This document shows, one piece after another, positions 1-9,290 of a stretch of 64,000 nucleotides of DNA; position 1 is the first letter of the stretch, and each line of letters opens with the position of its first letter. The translations under genes and the position numbers were made by a program. Origin of the DNA: Planococcus shixiaomingii (GTDB lineage: Bacteria; Bacillota; Bacilli; Bacillales_A; Planococcaceae); contig NZ_CP129236.1 in assembly GCF_030413615.1 (NCBI RefSeq), forward strand, positions 3,084,001-3,148,000. The letters run 5' to 3'. The notes under the pieces are model-generated. The model had not been told where the DNA came from and did no database searches. It worked only from the letters and a program-made list of their open reading frames with translations.

Positions 1-1164
1 CCATTCAGTCATAATGAAGGCAGCATCTGCATTTTGTAATGCTTCTTCTGCGGAATTGGCAAATTCAACCACTTCCGGCAAAACTTTTTTAGCATTATCC
101 ATTGCAATTGGATCGTAACAAACAACTTCTGCTCCTGAAAGTATTAATTTTTCACTTGTTATTATTGAAGCTGCTTCTCTCATGTCATCAGTATTAGGCT
201 TAAAAGCTAATCCTAAAAGTGCAATACGCTTTCCTTTTAATGAACCGTAGTATTCTTTAGCCTTTGTCACTAACAACACTTGTTGTTTCTTATTAACCTC
301 AATTACAGCTCTCAACAGATTAAAATCAAATTTTTCCTGTCCCGCTATATTAACTAGAGCTTTTGTATCTTTCGGAAAACAAGAACCACCATAACCAATG
401 CCAGCGTTTAAAAATGACTTTCCTATTCTTTTATCAAAACCCATCCCTGTAGCGACTTCTTCAATATTCGCTTCTAAGCGTTCACATAAATCTGCAATTT
501 CGTTAATAAAGCTTATTTTTGTTGCTAAAAAAGCATTAGAAGCATATTTAATCATTTCAGCACTGCGTAGATTAGTAGTAAATATTTCAATGCCAAATGG
601 TTGGTTTATTTTTTCTACAATTGAAGCCGCATATTTATTTTCCGCACCTATTATTATTCGATCTCCATGAAAAGTATCATGAAGTGCAGAACCCTCACGT
701 AAAAATTCAGGATTTGAAACTATATGAAATTTAACTTTTGTTAATGAAGAAATATATTTCTCTAAAAATTCATTAGTACCAATAGGGACAGTGCTTTTAA
801 TTACAATTACTACTTCATTTTTTATATTATAAGCAATATCAAGTGCAACCTGTTTAATATATTTCAAATCTGCTGTTCCATCTTCTCTTTCTGGTGTGCC
901 AACAGCAATATAAATTACTTCAACATTCTCAAATGCTTGTTTATATGATGTAGTAAAATCCAAGGTCCCTTTTTCAATGTTCCTTTTCATAAGCTCTTCT
1001 ATTCCAGGTTCATAAATAGGAGAAATTCCATTTTTCATTTTTTTTACTTTTGTCTGATCAATATCTAAACAAATAACAGTGTGTCCTATTTCAGATAAAG
1101 ATACCCCAGTAACTAGCCCCACATACCCAGTACCAACAACTACAATTTTTTTCTTTAGCACCAT
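1..1164 (-). CDS. ugd: UDP-glucose 6-dehydrogenase, partial (C-terminus off the window)
   Basis: Reading the minus strand from an ATG at 1164 gives 388 open codons that run off the left edge. The family oxidises UDP-glucose to UDP-glucuronate with two NAD+ in the cytoplasm. Seen: an N-terminal Rossmann motif GTGYVG near residue 10, the central SNPEFLREG block, and the catalytic-cysteine motif GYGGSCFPKD near residue 255, followed by the start of the UDP-binding domain (ALLGLAFKPNTDDMR). A ribosome site AGGTGA lies about 7 nt before the ATG. It is the last visible gene of the capsule operon and would supply GlcA, or a uronate derived from it, to the polymer. A 343-nt gap separates it from the upstream glycosyltransferase, so it could have its own promoter. 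UDP-ManNAc dehydrogenase is the main alternative; the motifs fit Ugd/TuaD better. Confidence 0.93.
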   Translation of the reverse strand, partial: MVLKKKIVVVGTGYVGLVTGVSLSEIGHTVICLDIDQTKVKKMKNGISPIYEPGIEELMKRNIEKGTLDFTTSYKQAFENVEVIYIAVGTPEREDGTADLKYIKQVALDIAYNIKNEVVIVIKSTVPIGTNEFLEKYISSLTKVKFHIVSNPEFLREGSALHDTFHGDRIIIGAENKYAASIVEKINQPFGIEIFTTNLRSAEMIKYASNAFLATKISFINEIADLCERLEANIEEVATGMGFDKRIGKSFLNAGIGYGGSCFPKDTKALVNIAGQEKFDFNLLRAVIEVNKKQQVLLVTKAKEYYGSLKGKRIALLGLAFKPNTDDMREAASIITSEKLILSGAEVVCYDPIAMDNAKKVLPEVVEFANSAEEALQNADAAFIMTEW

Positions 1165-1507
1165 ATAGCTAATCACCTTTCCATTTGTAAATTTTTTGAA
1201 TAAGTATTATTATTCTCTTTAAACATTGCCAAGTTGTAATAAATTAATAAAATATTAAGAAGTCGTTATTTTTCAATTAAAACAGAGAATTATTTAATTT
1301 TAATAGATAGATAATTCGAATTTTTGGAATTAAAATAGAAATTAGCATTTAAAGCAAAAAAATATGATTATTAGCTTACTAATTTCATATAAAGACTAAG
1401 AAATAAAGAAAAGAAATGGAGGGAAAAATAATAGGTTAAGTATTTCTTAGTGCTATCTAAATTTTTATCAAACTAGCTCCTTAAAAAATTTAATACTTAT
1501 ACTTTTT
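1165..1507. other. AT-rich intergenic gap inside the capsule cluster
   Basis: No credible open frame, hairpin terminator or repeat is seen in these 343 bases. They are extremely AT-rich. The gap is unusual because the neighbouring cassette genes overlap or nearly touch. It may hold a secondary promoter for the dehydrogenase gene, but no good -35/-10 pair could be assigned. Confidence 0.4.
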
Positions 1508-2680
1508 TTATTTCTTTAACCTCTTTACTTTTCTATCTAAAAATTGTTTAATTTCAAAATTCAGAAGAATTATTAAGTTATTTCTCGAAATATATTTTGT
1601 GTCATATTTAATTTTAGATAATTTTATGGATTTCGCCTTTTTCATATAAGGATTTTTTTCTATAAATAAAGTATCGTATAAAAATATTTCATTTCCTTCT
1701 AAATTTGCTTTTATATTTATTTCATGAGGTTTTAATTGCAGAGCAAAAGATTTAATTATTTTATAATTTTCTATTTTTGTAGTTAGCCAAAACCTCTTAT
1801 TCTCATGTGAAATTTTACTCGCGTATAAGTCTATACATAAATCTCTTTTCGCAATATTAATAAAAGAGTATAAATTTTCATTTTCAAAATACATATCGTA
1901 CTTCAAGGATTTCTCTTCAAAAGTTGGCAGATTATATTCCTTTTTAGAATAATATAATAAAGGGACCTGATAACTTGTTGTTGAAATATCGTTATGTGTT
2001 CCAGAATCTGTAAAGTTACTTGTAAGAGAAGTATAAGGGTATAGAAAATATTTATTATTCTCTAATATATAAGCATTGTAGTATTTCAACCAAGAAGATG
2101 CAGACCAATCCTTAATATATTGCGGCAAACTATCTACATTATTTAAACTTTCATCATTCTTTTTATACCACTGGAAAAATTCCTTCCACATTCTTCTTGT
2201 CCAAATTTGCCCCCATGATTGTGCATATTTTAGAAAAAAAGCATCTTGCCCATTAAATTCAGGCGTAAATGGTCTGTGTACGCCTACATTAATTTGATGG
2301 GAATATAGGGAAATACCTGCAATATCAACACAGTCTTTGTATTTCTCTATAGATTTTATAGAATAGGAGTAAAAGTACTTGGAAACATATATATCATCTT
2401 CAAGTACAATCAATGAATCGTACTTTTCAGTTAAGTTCCCACAAAATAATACATGCTTTCTCAATCCTAAACGACTTGAATGTTCAATTACCTCTTTTTC
2501 ACCGTGAAGCCATTGGAATGAATGTGCGAAGTTTACAACGTCATTATTCTTACTTTTGTCAATACTAATAATCAAAGGTACTTTTTGATTATCATACTGA
2601 GCTTCATTTAACGATTTTAATATTCTCGACAAGGAGTGTAATCTATTATAAGCAACAACTACTATAGCTACTGTATCCAA
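1508..2680 (-). CDS. Glycosyltransferase, GT-A fold (capsule repeat-unit assembly)
   Basis: 390 residues. The N-terminus VAIVVVAYNRLHSLSRIL is the beta-strand/loop that binds the nucleotide sugar in GT-A enzymes, and LIVLEDDIYVS near residue 92 carries the acidic DxD-like metal-binding motif. A WGQIWTRRMW block about 60 residues later looks like the acceptor region seen in sugar transferases with GNT-I-like folds. No membrane segment is evident, so a peripheral enzyme at the inner face of the membrane is likely. The gene lies one base from the acetyltransferase upstream, in the same operon. Donor and acceptor sugars cannot be told from sequence. The very AT-rich composition matches the rest of the cassette and differs from the conserved head of the operon. 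Confidence 0.8.
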   Translation of the reverse strand: MDTVAIVVVAYNRLHSLSRILKSLNEAQYDNQKVPLIISIDKSKNNDVVNFAHSFQWLHGEKEVIEHSSRLGLRKHVLFCGNLTEKYDSLIVLEDDIYVSKYFYSYSIKSIEKYKDCVDIAGISLYSHQINVGVHRPFTPEFNGQDAFFLKYAQSWGQIWTRRMWKEFFQWYKKNDESLNNVDSLPQYIKDWSASSWLKYYNAYILENNKYFLYPYTSLTSNFTDSGTHNDISTTSYQVPLLYYSKKEYNLPTFEEKSLKYDMYFENENLYSFINIAKRDLCIDLYASKISHENKRFWLTTKIENYKIIKSFALQLKPHEINIKANLEGNEIFLYDTLFIEKNPYMKKAKSIKLSKIKYDTKYISRNNLIILLNFEIKQFLDRKVKRLKK

Positions 2681-2681
2681 T

Positions 2682-3371
2682 TTACCCCTCCTCTTTCTTA
2701 TTTTTTTTGAAATGATCTATTAATTTATTTATATCTGAAAACAAATAGGCATGTTCCTCTAACCATTCGAAAGATTTTGACCACCATTGAAATTCAGTAA
2801 GAAATTTTTGTTCGGCAGAACTAAACCTCTCCCCAATTTTTTTTGCTGGTACTCCTCCATAAATTGTATAGGGCTCTAAATCTTTGACCACTACTGCTCC
2901 TGTAGCAATTATTGCTCCATCACCAATGGTAACACCTTCTAAAACAGTAACATCTGACCCAATCCATACATCATTACCTATTACTACAGAATAAATTTCT
3001 TCTTCATCGGCAAATTTATTTTCTCTAAATAACTCTTCTTTAACGAAAGTAAAGCCTGCTTGTTTTTTAGTTGAAAAAAAAGCGGGATGAGTTGAAATAA
3101 AAACTTTACTTGGATGACTGCCAAAAACAATTTTGACATTTTCAGCAATTGAGCAATAGCGCCCAATTGAAGTATTTACTAAATAAGAATCTTTTCCGAC
3201 ATAAGTTGCAAAACCAATTTTAGAATTAGATAATGATACATTCTTATGTATAACATTAGAGCCTTCTAAATATGTTTTAAAATTAAAGTTACTTCTGAAG
3301 TCAATTTTGGATTTCGTTTTTTTGGAAAGAAAAAGGATTAACATATATTTAGCGAATTTTTTAAAAACCAT
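2682..3371 (-). CDS. Hexapeptide-repeat O-acetyltransferase (CatB/LbH family)
   Basis: 229 residues built on left-handed beta-helix hexapeptide repeats, for example IGFATYVGKDSYLVNTSIGRY and, in the second half, VWIGSDVTVLEGVTIGDGAIIATGAVV. The TIYGGVPAKKIGERF ending is typical of CatB/WbbJ-like acyl-CoA transferases. A GSHP...THPAFF segment near residue 90 contains the probable catalytic histidine. The expected role is acetyl-CoA-dependent O-acetylation (or N-acetylation of an amino sugar) on a capsule precursor in the cytoplasm. It sits between the flippase and a glycosyltransferase with gaps of 6 and 1 nt, so they are co-translated. The exact acceptor is unknown. Confidence 0.85.
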   Translation of the reverse strand: MVFKKFAKYMLILFLSKKTKSKIDFRSNFNFKTYLEGSNVIHKNVSLSNSKIGFATYVGKDSYLVNTSIGRYCSIAENVKIVFGSHPSKVFISTHPAFFSTKKQAGFTFVKEELFRENKFADEEEIYSVVIGNDVWIGSDVTVLEGVTIGDGAIIATGAVVVKDLEPYTIYGGVPAKKIGERFSSAEQKFLTEFQWWSKSFEWLEEHAYLFSDINKLIDHFKKNKKEEG

Positions 3372-3377
3372 ATTTCT

Positions 3378-4727
3378 TCAATCCTTTTCAGAAAAATTCT
3401 TAAAAAAATCATCCTTTTTTATGGAAAAACTTTTTAATATCATCATCGTTGAAACTTTTAAATTGGTAAAAAACAAAGGAAGAATTAGTAATACTATAAA
3501 TTGAGAAATTAAAGTTGTTGTTGCAGCTCCTTTAGAACCGAAAAGAGGAATAAAAATTAAATTAAGTCCGATATTAATAAAGGCTCCGCTTGACATTAAA
3601 ATTAAAGCATAACGTTGAACTCCTTCAATTATCATCCATAAAGATCTCACTGATCCAAGAAGTGCAAATGTGCCTGCCCAAACACTTATTGAGAGGACAC
3701 TAGCTGCCTCAATAAATTCAGGCCCATATATTAATAAAATTACCGGTTTGCTTAAAATCGTTATAAAAAGTCCGAAAAACAATCCAATTAATGTTATTAT
3801 TCTAAATAATTTATTTAATGAGCTTATATACTTTTTCTCATTAATATTTTTTTGCTGTATAATTACTGGTTTAAAAGCAGTAATTATAGCTAAAGGAATA
3901 AAATACCACATTTCTGCAATTGTTACTGCTGCAGAATATATTCCTACTTCAGTCTTGTTTATACTCATAGACCCCAACATTACTTGATCTATTCTCATAT
4001 AAATTGTCACCATTAAACCTGAGACAATTAAGTACCAGCTACTTGAAAGTACACTTTTTGCATAAGATTTATTTATATGCCACTTTGACTTATCTTCTCT
4101 TAATTTTAAATAAGCAATTAATAGGGCAACTCCTATTATTAAAATTTCTAAAAAAATAAGTAAAGCATAGTGAATTAAAGAACCATCATATATAATCACT
4201 AAAATTTTAAGACTGGCAATAAAAATATATACACAGACTCGAATTATGGATGATATCTTCATTTTTTGACGTGCTTGAATCCAATATTCGATGACCTCAC
4301 AAGATTTAAATATCATAGAGGTTGAGATTATCAATACTATTAATCTAATTGTTTGATTGGTTGGTTCCAGAAAAGAAATTATGAAAATCGAAATTAAAGT
4401 AAGTACTATTCCACCTAATATCCTAAGAAATAAACTAGTGCATAATATAGAGCCCTCGCTATACTTTTTATCAATAAGAGCCTTTATTGTTAAAGTTTCT
4501 AAACCTAAGGTAGAGATTGCAGTAAATAGAGCAACAAATGCTATGGCATAATTTAATGTACCAAATTGCTCGGGACCGAAATGTCTGGCAATTGCAGCTG
4601 TCACAAATAGTCCAATGCCCATTGTAATTATTTTATCGCTTATTAACCATGAAATATTCGAAAAAATTTGATTTTTAATTACTTTAAGGTGTATAAATTC
4701 TTTAACTATTAGACCTTTTTTGTACAT
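3378..4727 (-). CDS. Wzx-type polysaccharide flippase
   Basis: 449 residues with about 12-14 hydrophobic segments, fitting the PST/MOP family that flips lipid-linked repeat units across the membrane. N-terminal features ISWLISDKIITMGIGLFVTAAIARHFGPEQFGTLNYA are typical of the first two helices (a scaffold glycine/arginine turn followed by PEQFG). A short basic tail follows the last helix. An SD-like AAAGGA lies 6-7 nt before the ATG. Together with the transferases around it, it implies a Wzx/Wzy-dependent polymer. No Wzy-like polymerase is present in the window, so it should lie beyond position 1. Confidence 0.9.
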   Translation of the reverse strand: MYKKGLIVKEFIHLKVIKNQIFSNISWLISDKIITMGIGLFVTAAIARHFGPEQFGTLNYAIAFVALFTAISTLGLETLTIKALIDKKYSEGSILCTSLFLRILGGIVLTLISIFIISFLEPTNQTIRLIVLIISTSMIFKSCEVIEYWIQARQKMKISSIIRVCVYIFIASLKILVIIYDGSLIHYALLIFLEILIIGVALLIAYLKLREDKSKWHINKSYAKSVLSSSWYLIVSGLMVTIYMRIDQVMLGSMSINKTEVGIYSAAVTIAEMWYFIPLAIITAFKPVIIQQKNINEKKYISSLNKLFRIITLIGLFFGLFITILSKPVILLIYGPEFIEAASVLSISVWAGTFALLGSVRSLWMIIEGVQRYALILMSSGAFINIGLNLIFIPLFGSKGAATTTLISQFIVLLILPLFFTNLKVSTMMILKSFSIKKDDFFKNFSEKD

Positions 4728-4789
4728 ATTTTTAGTCCTTTAAATTTTTTGTTTCTTGATTTATTAAAAGAATTTCCTAACTGAAAGGG

Positions 4790-6025
4790 TTAAAAAGTAC
4801 TATTTATAAGATTTAGTATTTTTTTTGTTTGTTCTATATTATTTTTTTTATCAAGGACAAACCTTTTCCCATTTTCTCCTATTTCTTGTAACTCCTTTAA
4901 TGGTTTTTCTGCCATTTCAACTATTTTACTTCCAATTGATTCTATGTCATTAGTTTCTATATAATTTAAATACTTATCATATTCCTCTGGTATTCCAGGC
5001 AATTTGAATGCAATTGTGGGCGTTCCTGAAGACAAATATTCAAGTATTTTTGAGGGAAAAGAAAACTTTGTAAATTCGCCTGTGTCATTACGTGGATTTA
5101 TCAATAAGGTAGCTTTTTTTTGTAAGTTTAGTGCTTCTTCTCTACTTATGCGGCCTTTAAAATCTATTCTTCTATCTCTTTTAACAATTTCTCTTATTTC
5201 TTTCTCAGCTTCCCCAGCTCCACAAATCTGAAGAATATAATTAGGTTTTTCTATCTGTGAAAAAGCATTTAACAATTCTAAAATGCCATATTGTTTATTT
5301 AATGTTCCTGTGTATAGAATGATTTTAGTTTCCGCCTGATTTACAACATTGTTTAAAATAATATTTTGATTTTTTTTCACCATACCTTCAACAACAGTAT
5401 ATGGTTTATCTTCTATTTTAAGACTTTTAGCCATATAATCGGTCAGCAGGACAAAAGAATCAATATATTTTTCTAATTTTCTTATCAATACTACCTCAAT
5501 GTTTTTAAGACTTGAATATAAAAAGCTTGTTTTATTTTCTAAATTCATAAACTGAGGAAGGTCAGGAACAATCAGACAAGTTTTTATTTCTTTATTTTTG
5601 ATTTTTGCTTCTTTCAAAGCTTTCATTACAGAATAATCCATAGAATAACCTATCAAAATCTTTTTTTTACTTGTATCTTCTTCAGCCCATTTTTTTATTT
5701 CGTAAGATAAATTTTTTGCTCGAGAAAATTTCTTATATATAGGAATATTAAGAAATGCTACGTTCACGTCTTTAGCTCCATCAGTGTGGTGCCAATATTT
5801 TTTGCGTATAATTGCTGTTTTAAAAAATTTAGGAAAAGAACCAATGAACATAGCATTTGTAAGCCGAACAGGAGTTTTGTTCAATTCATCTAATCCTTCA
5901 ATAATATTCCATTGAAGTGCATTTGCAGCAAATTGCATATTTCCCTTACTGTGATTTACGATGTCATCCTCAATAAAGACTCCACCTACAAATGCAATAT
6001 CTAAATCATATAAAAAGTCTTTCAT
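4790..6025 (-). CDS. GT4-family glycosyltransferase
   Basis: 411 residues, GT-B fold. The C-terminal half shows the family pattern: ILYTGTLNKQYGILELLNAF, LQICGAGEAEKEI, then FPSKILEYLSSGTPTIAFKLPGIPEEY near residue 330, the donor-nucleotide region with the E-x7-E-like pair in a weak form. The N-terminal acceptor domain begins with DIAFVGGVFIEDD, which is unlike GT4 enzymes that start with a glycine-rich loop. The start codon overlaps the stop of the epimerase gene by four bases (ATGA), so the two are translationally coupled. Substrate unknown; one of three transferases building the repeat unit. Confidence 0.82.
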   Translation of the reverse strand: MKDFLYDLDIAFVGGVFIEDDIVNHSKGNMQFAANALQWNIIEGLDELNKTPVRLTNAMFIGSFPKFFKTAIIRKKYWHHTDGAKDVNVAFLNIPIYKKFSRAKNLSYEIKKWAEEDTSKKKILIGYSMDYSVMKALKEAKIKNKEIKTCLIVPDLPQFMNLENKTSFLYSSLKNIEVVLIRKLEKYIDSFVLLTDYMAKSLKIEDKPYTVVEGMVKKNQNIILNNVVNQAETKIILYTGTLNKQYGILELLNAFSQIEKPNYILQICGAGEAEKEIREIVKRDRRIDFKGRISREEALNLQKKATLLINPRNDTGEFTKFSFPSKILEYLSSGTPTIAFKLPGIPEEYDKYLNYIETNDIESIGSKIVEMAEKPLKELQEIGENGKRFVLDKKNNIEQTKKILNLINSTF

Positions 6026-7152
6026 TCATTTTTTCTCCAAACAACTTTGTTAATATAATCCGTATAAGAGATAAGAATTCTTAATACTTTTTCCGAGACA
6101 TTTGGCATACTATAATCCGACACTCTTCTTAAAGTTTTTTTTTCTTGATCCTCAATTATTTCTAGCCCCTGTAATATTCTTTCTTTTCTTAAACCAACCA
6201 TCATAACTGAAGCCTCTTCCATAGCTTCCGGCCGTTCATGAGCCTGTCTAATATTAAGTGCTTTGAAACCTAGAATGGAAGATTCTTCACTAATTGTCCC
6301 ACTATCACTTAAAACAGCTTTTGCCTTCATTTGAAGTTTTACATAATCATTAAATCCTAAAGGCTTCATTATTTTTACTAATGGATTAAACTTTATCCCT
6401 CTGACATTAATCATATTCTGTGTTCGTGGATGTGTGCTAACAATTACAGGTAAACCATACTTCTCTGCAACTGTATTTAAGCTATCTACTAAACTAAGAA
6501 AATTCGCCTCTGAATTTATATTTTCATCACGATGAGCTGAAACAACAAAAAACTTTTCCTCTTCGAGTTCTAATTTTTCAAGAATCTTAGATTCTTCAAT
6601 ATCAGTTTTTCTTGATTGAAGTACCTCAAACATCGGGCTTCCGGTTTTAATAATTCGATCCGCGGGCAATCCTTCTCTTAAAAGATATTCTCTTGCAATA
6701 TCACTATAAGTTAAATTAATATCTGCTGTATGATCGACTATCTTTCTATTTGTTTCTTCTGGAACACGCTGATCAAAACATCTATTTCCAGCTTCCATAT
6801 GGAATATAGGAATTTGTCTTCTTTTTGCTGCAATAGCACAAAGACAACTATTAGTATCGCCAAGCACTAATAATGCTTCTGGTTTAACTGCTTCCAAAAT
6901 CGGATCAATTTTAACAAGTATATTTCCAATAGTTTCAACTGCTGTACCATTTGCTGCGTTTAGGAAGTAATCTGGCTTTCTCAAGTTAAAATCTTCAAAG
7001 AATATTTCATTTAATTCATAATCATAATTTTGGCCTGTATGTACAAGTATATGTTCTATCGCATTTGATTCTTCTAATTTGTTGATGACAGCTGAAAGTC
7101 TAATAATTTCAGGTCTAGTCCCTACTACTGTCATTACTTTTAACTTCTTCAT
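6022..7152 (-). CDS. capG: UDP-GlcNAc 2-epimerase, non-hydrolysing (CapG/FnlC-like)
   Basis: 376 residues, close to the length of S. aureus Cap5G. Motifs: MTVVGTRPEIIRL at the N-terminus, VHTGQNYD near residue 38, LVLGDTNSCL with the catalytic Asp near 98, HMEAGNRCFDQRVPEETNRKIVDH with the catalytic Glu and His near 120-140, and LSDSGTISEE near 285. In the CapE-CapF-CapG pathway this enzyme does the last step, C2 epimerisation to UDP-L-FucNAc. Being directly behind CapF and CapE (no gap, stop and start abut) argues for that role over ManNAc supply (MnaA), although the fold is the same. The stop overlaps the next start. Confidence 0.9.
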   Translation of the reverse strand: MKKLKVMTVVGTRPEIIRLSAVINKLEESNAIEHILVHTGQNYDYELNEIFFEDFNLRKPDYFLNAANGTAVETIGNILVKIDPILEAVKPEALLVLGDTNSCLCAIAAKRRQIPIFHMEAGNRCFDQRVPEETNRKIVDHTADINLTYSDIAREYLLREGLPADRIIKTGSPMFEVLQSRKTDIEESKILEKLELEEEKFFVVSAHRDENINSEANFLSLVDSLNTVAEKYGLPVIVSTHPRTQNMINVRGIKFNPLVKIMKPLGFNDYVKLQMKAKAVLSDSGTISEESSILGFKALNIRQAHERPEAMEEASVMMVGLRKERILQGLEIIEDQEKKTLRRVSDYSMPNVSEKVLRILISYTDYINKVVWRKNE

Positions 7153-8268
7153 TTACTCAACCTCCACGAAATATGTATCTGGCTTTTCTGAATTAAAACT
7201 TTCATTAACCCACATAACGGTTACTAAATCAGTTTCTCCCACGTTTACTATGGAATGTGTATAACCAGTAGGAATATCTACTACTTCTAACTTGTCTCCG
7301 TTTACTCTATATTCTATAATTTCTTCTTCATCTATATTTCTAAATCGAATAAGTCCTTCGCCACTTACTACTAAGAACTTTTCATTTTTCGTATGATGCC
7401 AATGGTTTCCTTTTGTTATACCAGGCTTTGAAATATTAACTGACACTTGGCCGCGATCTGGAGTCCGTAAAAATTCTGTAAATGAACCGCGATTATCTAC
7501 ATTCATTTTCAAATCATAGGAAAAGTTATCTTTTGGTAGAAAACTTAAATATGTACTATATAGCTTTTTAGTTAGAGCATCGCCCAAATTAGGTACATAT
7601 AAGGAATTTCTACTTTCTTTAAAACTTAGAAGTTTCTCAGCTAAATTATTTAATTGTATTGAATAAGAAACAGGAACCAAGCAATAATCATTAGATTTAG
7701 TAGGACTACCGTTTAAAGCTCTAATAAACTCTTCAATCACATCATCAATATAAGAAAGAGTTAAATTAGTTTCTGGGTTATTTACTTGAATTTCTACGTT
7801 TCTAGCAATGTTATAGCAATAAGTAGCAACAACAGTATTATAGTTTGGCTTACTCCACTTACCAAACAGATTTGGAAGTCTATAAACATGTACTTCAGTT
7901 CCAGTATCTTTCGAGTAATTAAATAAGAGCTCTTCTCCCGCTTTCTTACTCTTCCCATATGGATTATTTTTTTCTGCTTGAATTGAAGAAGAGATTAATA
8001 CTGGAGATTTATTTTCATTTTTTTTTAAAAGGTCTAATAAAATAGAAGTTAATCCAAAGTTGCCTTCCATAAATTCTGCTTCATCATTTGGTCTGTTAAC
8101 TCCAGCTAAATGGAAAACAAAATTACATTTCTTTGTAAACTCTTCTAGCTCGTCAATTGAGTTGTTTCTATTATATAGAAACAACTCTTCATACCCTTGA
8201 TTCTTTAGTTCAGCTACGAGATTCTTGCCAACAAATCCAGAAGCCCCTGTAATTAGAATCTTCTTCAT
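7153..8268 (-). CDS. capF: CapF: bifunctional reductase/epimerase of UDP-L-FucNAc synthesis
   Basis: 371 residues in two domains, as in S. aureus CapF. Residues 1-240 form an SDR Rossmann domain (ITGASGFVGKNLV; SSSIQAEKNNPYGKSKKAGEEL carries the Ser/Tyr/Lys triad). The C-terminal 120 residues form a cupin: SVNISKPGITKGNHWHHTKNEKFLVVSGEG has the HWHHTKNE metal-binding pattern, and PTGYTHSIVNVG the second half. In known CapF the cupin does C3 epimerisation and the SDR domain then reduces C4 using NADPH. It overlaps CapE by four bases and abuts the epimerase gene. Confidence 0.94.
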   Translation of the reverse strand: MKKILITGASGFVGKNLVAELKNQGYEELFLYNRNNSIDELEEFTKKCNFVFHLAGVNRPNDEAEFMEGNFGLTSILLDLLKKNENKSPVLISSSIQAEKNNPYGKSKKAGEELLFNYSKDTGTEVHVYRLPNLFGKWSKPNYNTVVATYCYNIARNVEIQVNNPETNLTLSYIDDVIEEFIRALNGSPTKSNDYCLVPVSYSIQLNNLAEKLLSFKESRNSLYVPNLGDALTKKLYSTYLSFLPKDNFSYDLKMNVDNRGSFTEFLRTPDRGQVSVNISKPGITKGNHWHHTKNEKFLVVSGEGLIRFRNIDEEEIIEYRVNGDKLEVVDIPTGYTHSIVNVGETDLVTVMWVNESFNSEKPDTYFVEVE

Positions 8269-9290
8269 TGAGTTACACCTATCTTATTCAATTCTTCTTT
8301 TACAAGATCAAGTCCTAATAAAAGTTTTTTAATTTCTTCTATAGATAAACGATGTGTATTGTGTGAATTGTATTCCCATCCCTCTGAAATTTCTTCTTCG
8401 CCTTCTGTAAAATACTTATTATAGTTCAAGTCCCGATTATCAGCAGGAATCCGGTAATAACCACCCATATCTGTGGCTACTGCCATTTCTTCTCTTGTCA
8501 GAAGAGTTTCATACAATTTTTCACCATGACGTGTCCCGATTACTTCAATGGGATTACTGGCTTTAAAAAGTTCTTTTACTGCTTGTGCTAAATCACCAAT
8601 TGTAGAAGCTGGTGCTTTTTGAACAAAAATATCACCTTGATTTGCATTTTGAAATGCAAAGAGGACCAATTCAACAGCGTCATCTAAAGACATTAAATAA
8701 CGAGTCATTTCTGGATCAGTAATTGTAAGAGGTTTTCCAGCTTTAATCTGTTCGATAAAAAGAGGAATAACAGATCCACGTGAAGCCATAACATTTCCAT
8801 ATCGTGTTCCACTGATTGTTGTATCTTCAATATCAACTGTGCGAGATTTAGCAACTGTAACTTTTTCCATCATTGCTTTCGAAATACCCATAGCATTAAT
8901 TGGATATACTGCTTTATCGGTTGAAAGACAAATAACATTTTTTACGTTATGTTGAATAGCTGAGCTTAAAACATTCTCTGTGCCCATTACATTTGTTTTA
9001 ACTGCTTCCATTGGAAAGAACTCACATGAAGGAACTTGCTTTAATGCTGCAGCATGGAATACGTAATCTACATTGACCATAGCAGTGTTAACGCTATTAA
9101 TATCACGCACATCACCGATATAGTATTTTACTTTTTTATTATTTAACTGCTTTCTAATATCTTCTTGTTTCTTTTCATCTCGAGAGAAAATACGAATTTC
9201 TTTAATATCTGTATCTAAAAATCTTTTTAATACTGCATTCCCAAAAGAACCTGTACCACCAGTTATAAGTAATGTTTTATTTTTAAACAA
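8265..9290 (-). CDS. capE: CapE: UDP-GlcNAc 4,6-dehydratase/5-epimerase
   Basis: 341 residues if started at the TTG at 9290, giving MFKNKTLLITGG, which matches the start of S. aureus CapE in length and residues better than an ATG 15 nt upstream at 9305. GAGG and GGAG sit just before the TTG. Motifs: TGGTGSFG for NADP, FHAAALKQVPSCEFFP, and CLSTDKAVYPINAMGISKAMMEK, with Met where classical SDRs have the catalytic Tyr, as is usual in this subfamily. It makes the first intermediate of the UDP-L-FucNAc route from UDP-GlcNAc. The TTG start overlaps the stop of the upstream glycosyltransferase, so coupling is likely. Confidence 0.93.
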   Translation of the reverse strand: MFKNKTLLITGGTGSFGNAVLKRFLDTDIKEIRIFSRDEKKQEDIRKQLNNKKVKYYIGDVRDINSVNTAMVNVDYVFHAAALKQVPSCEFFPMEAVKTNVMGTENVLSSAIQHNVKNVICLSTDKAVYPINAMGISKAMMEKVTVAKSRTVDIEDTTISGTRYGNVMASRGSVIPLFIEQIKAGKPLTITDPEMTRYLMSLDDAVELVLFAFQNANQGDIFVQKAPASTIGDLAQAVKELFKASNPIEVIGTRHGEKLYETLLTREEMAVATDMGGYYRIPADNRDLNYNKYFTEGEEEISEGWEYNSHNTHRLSIEEIKKLLLGLDLVKEELNKIGVTQ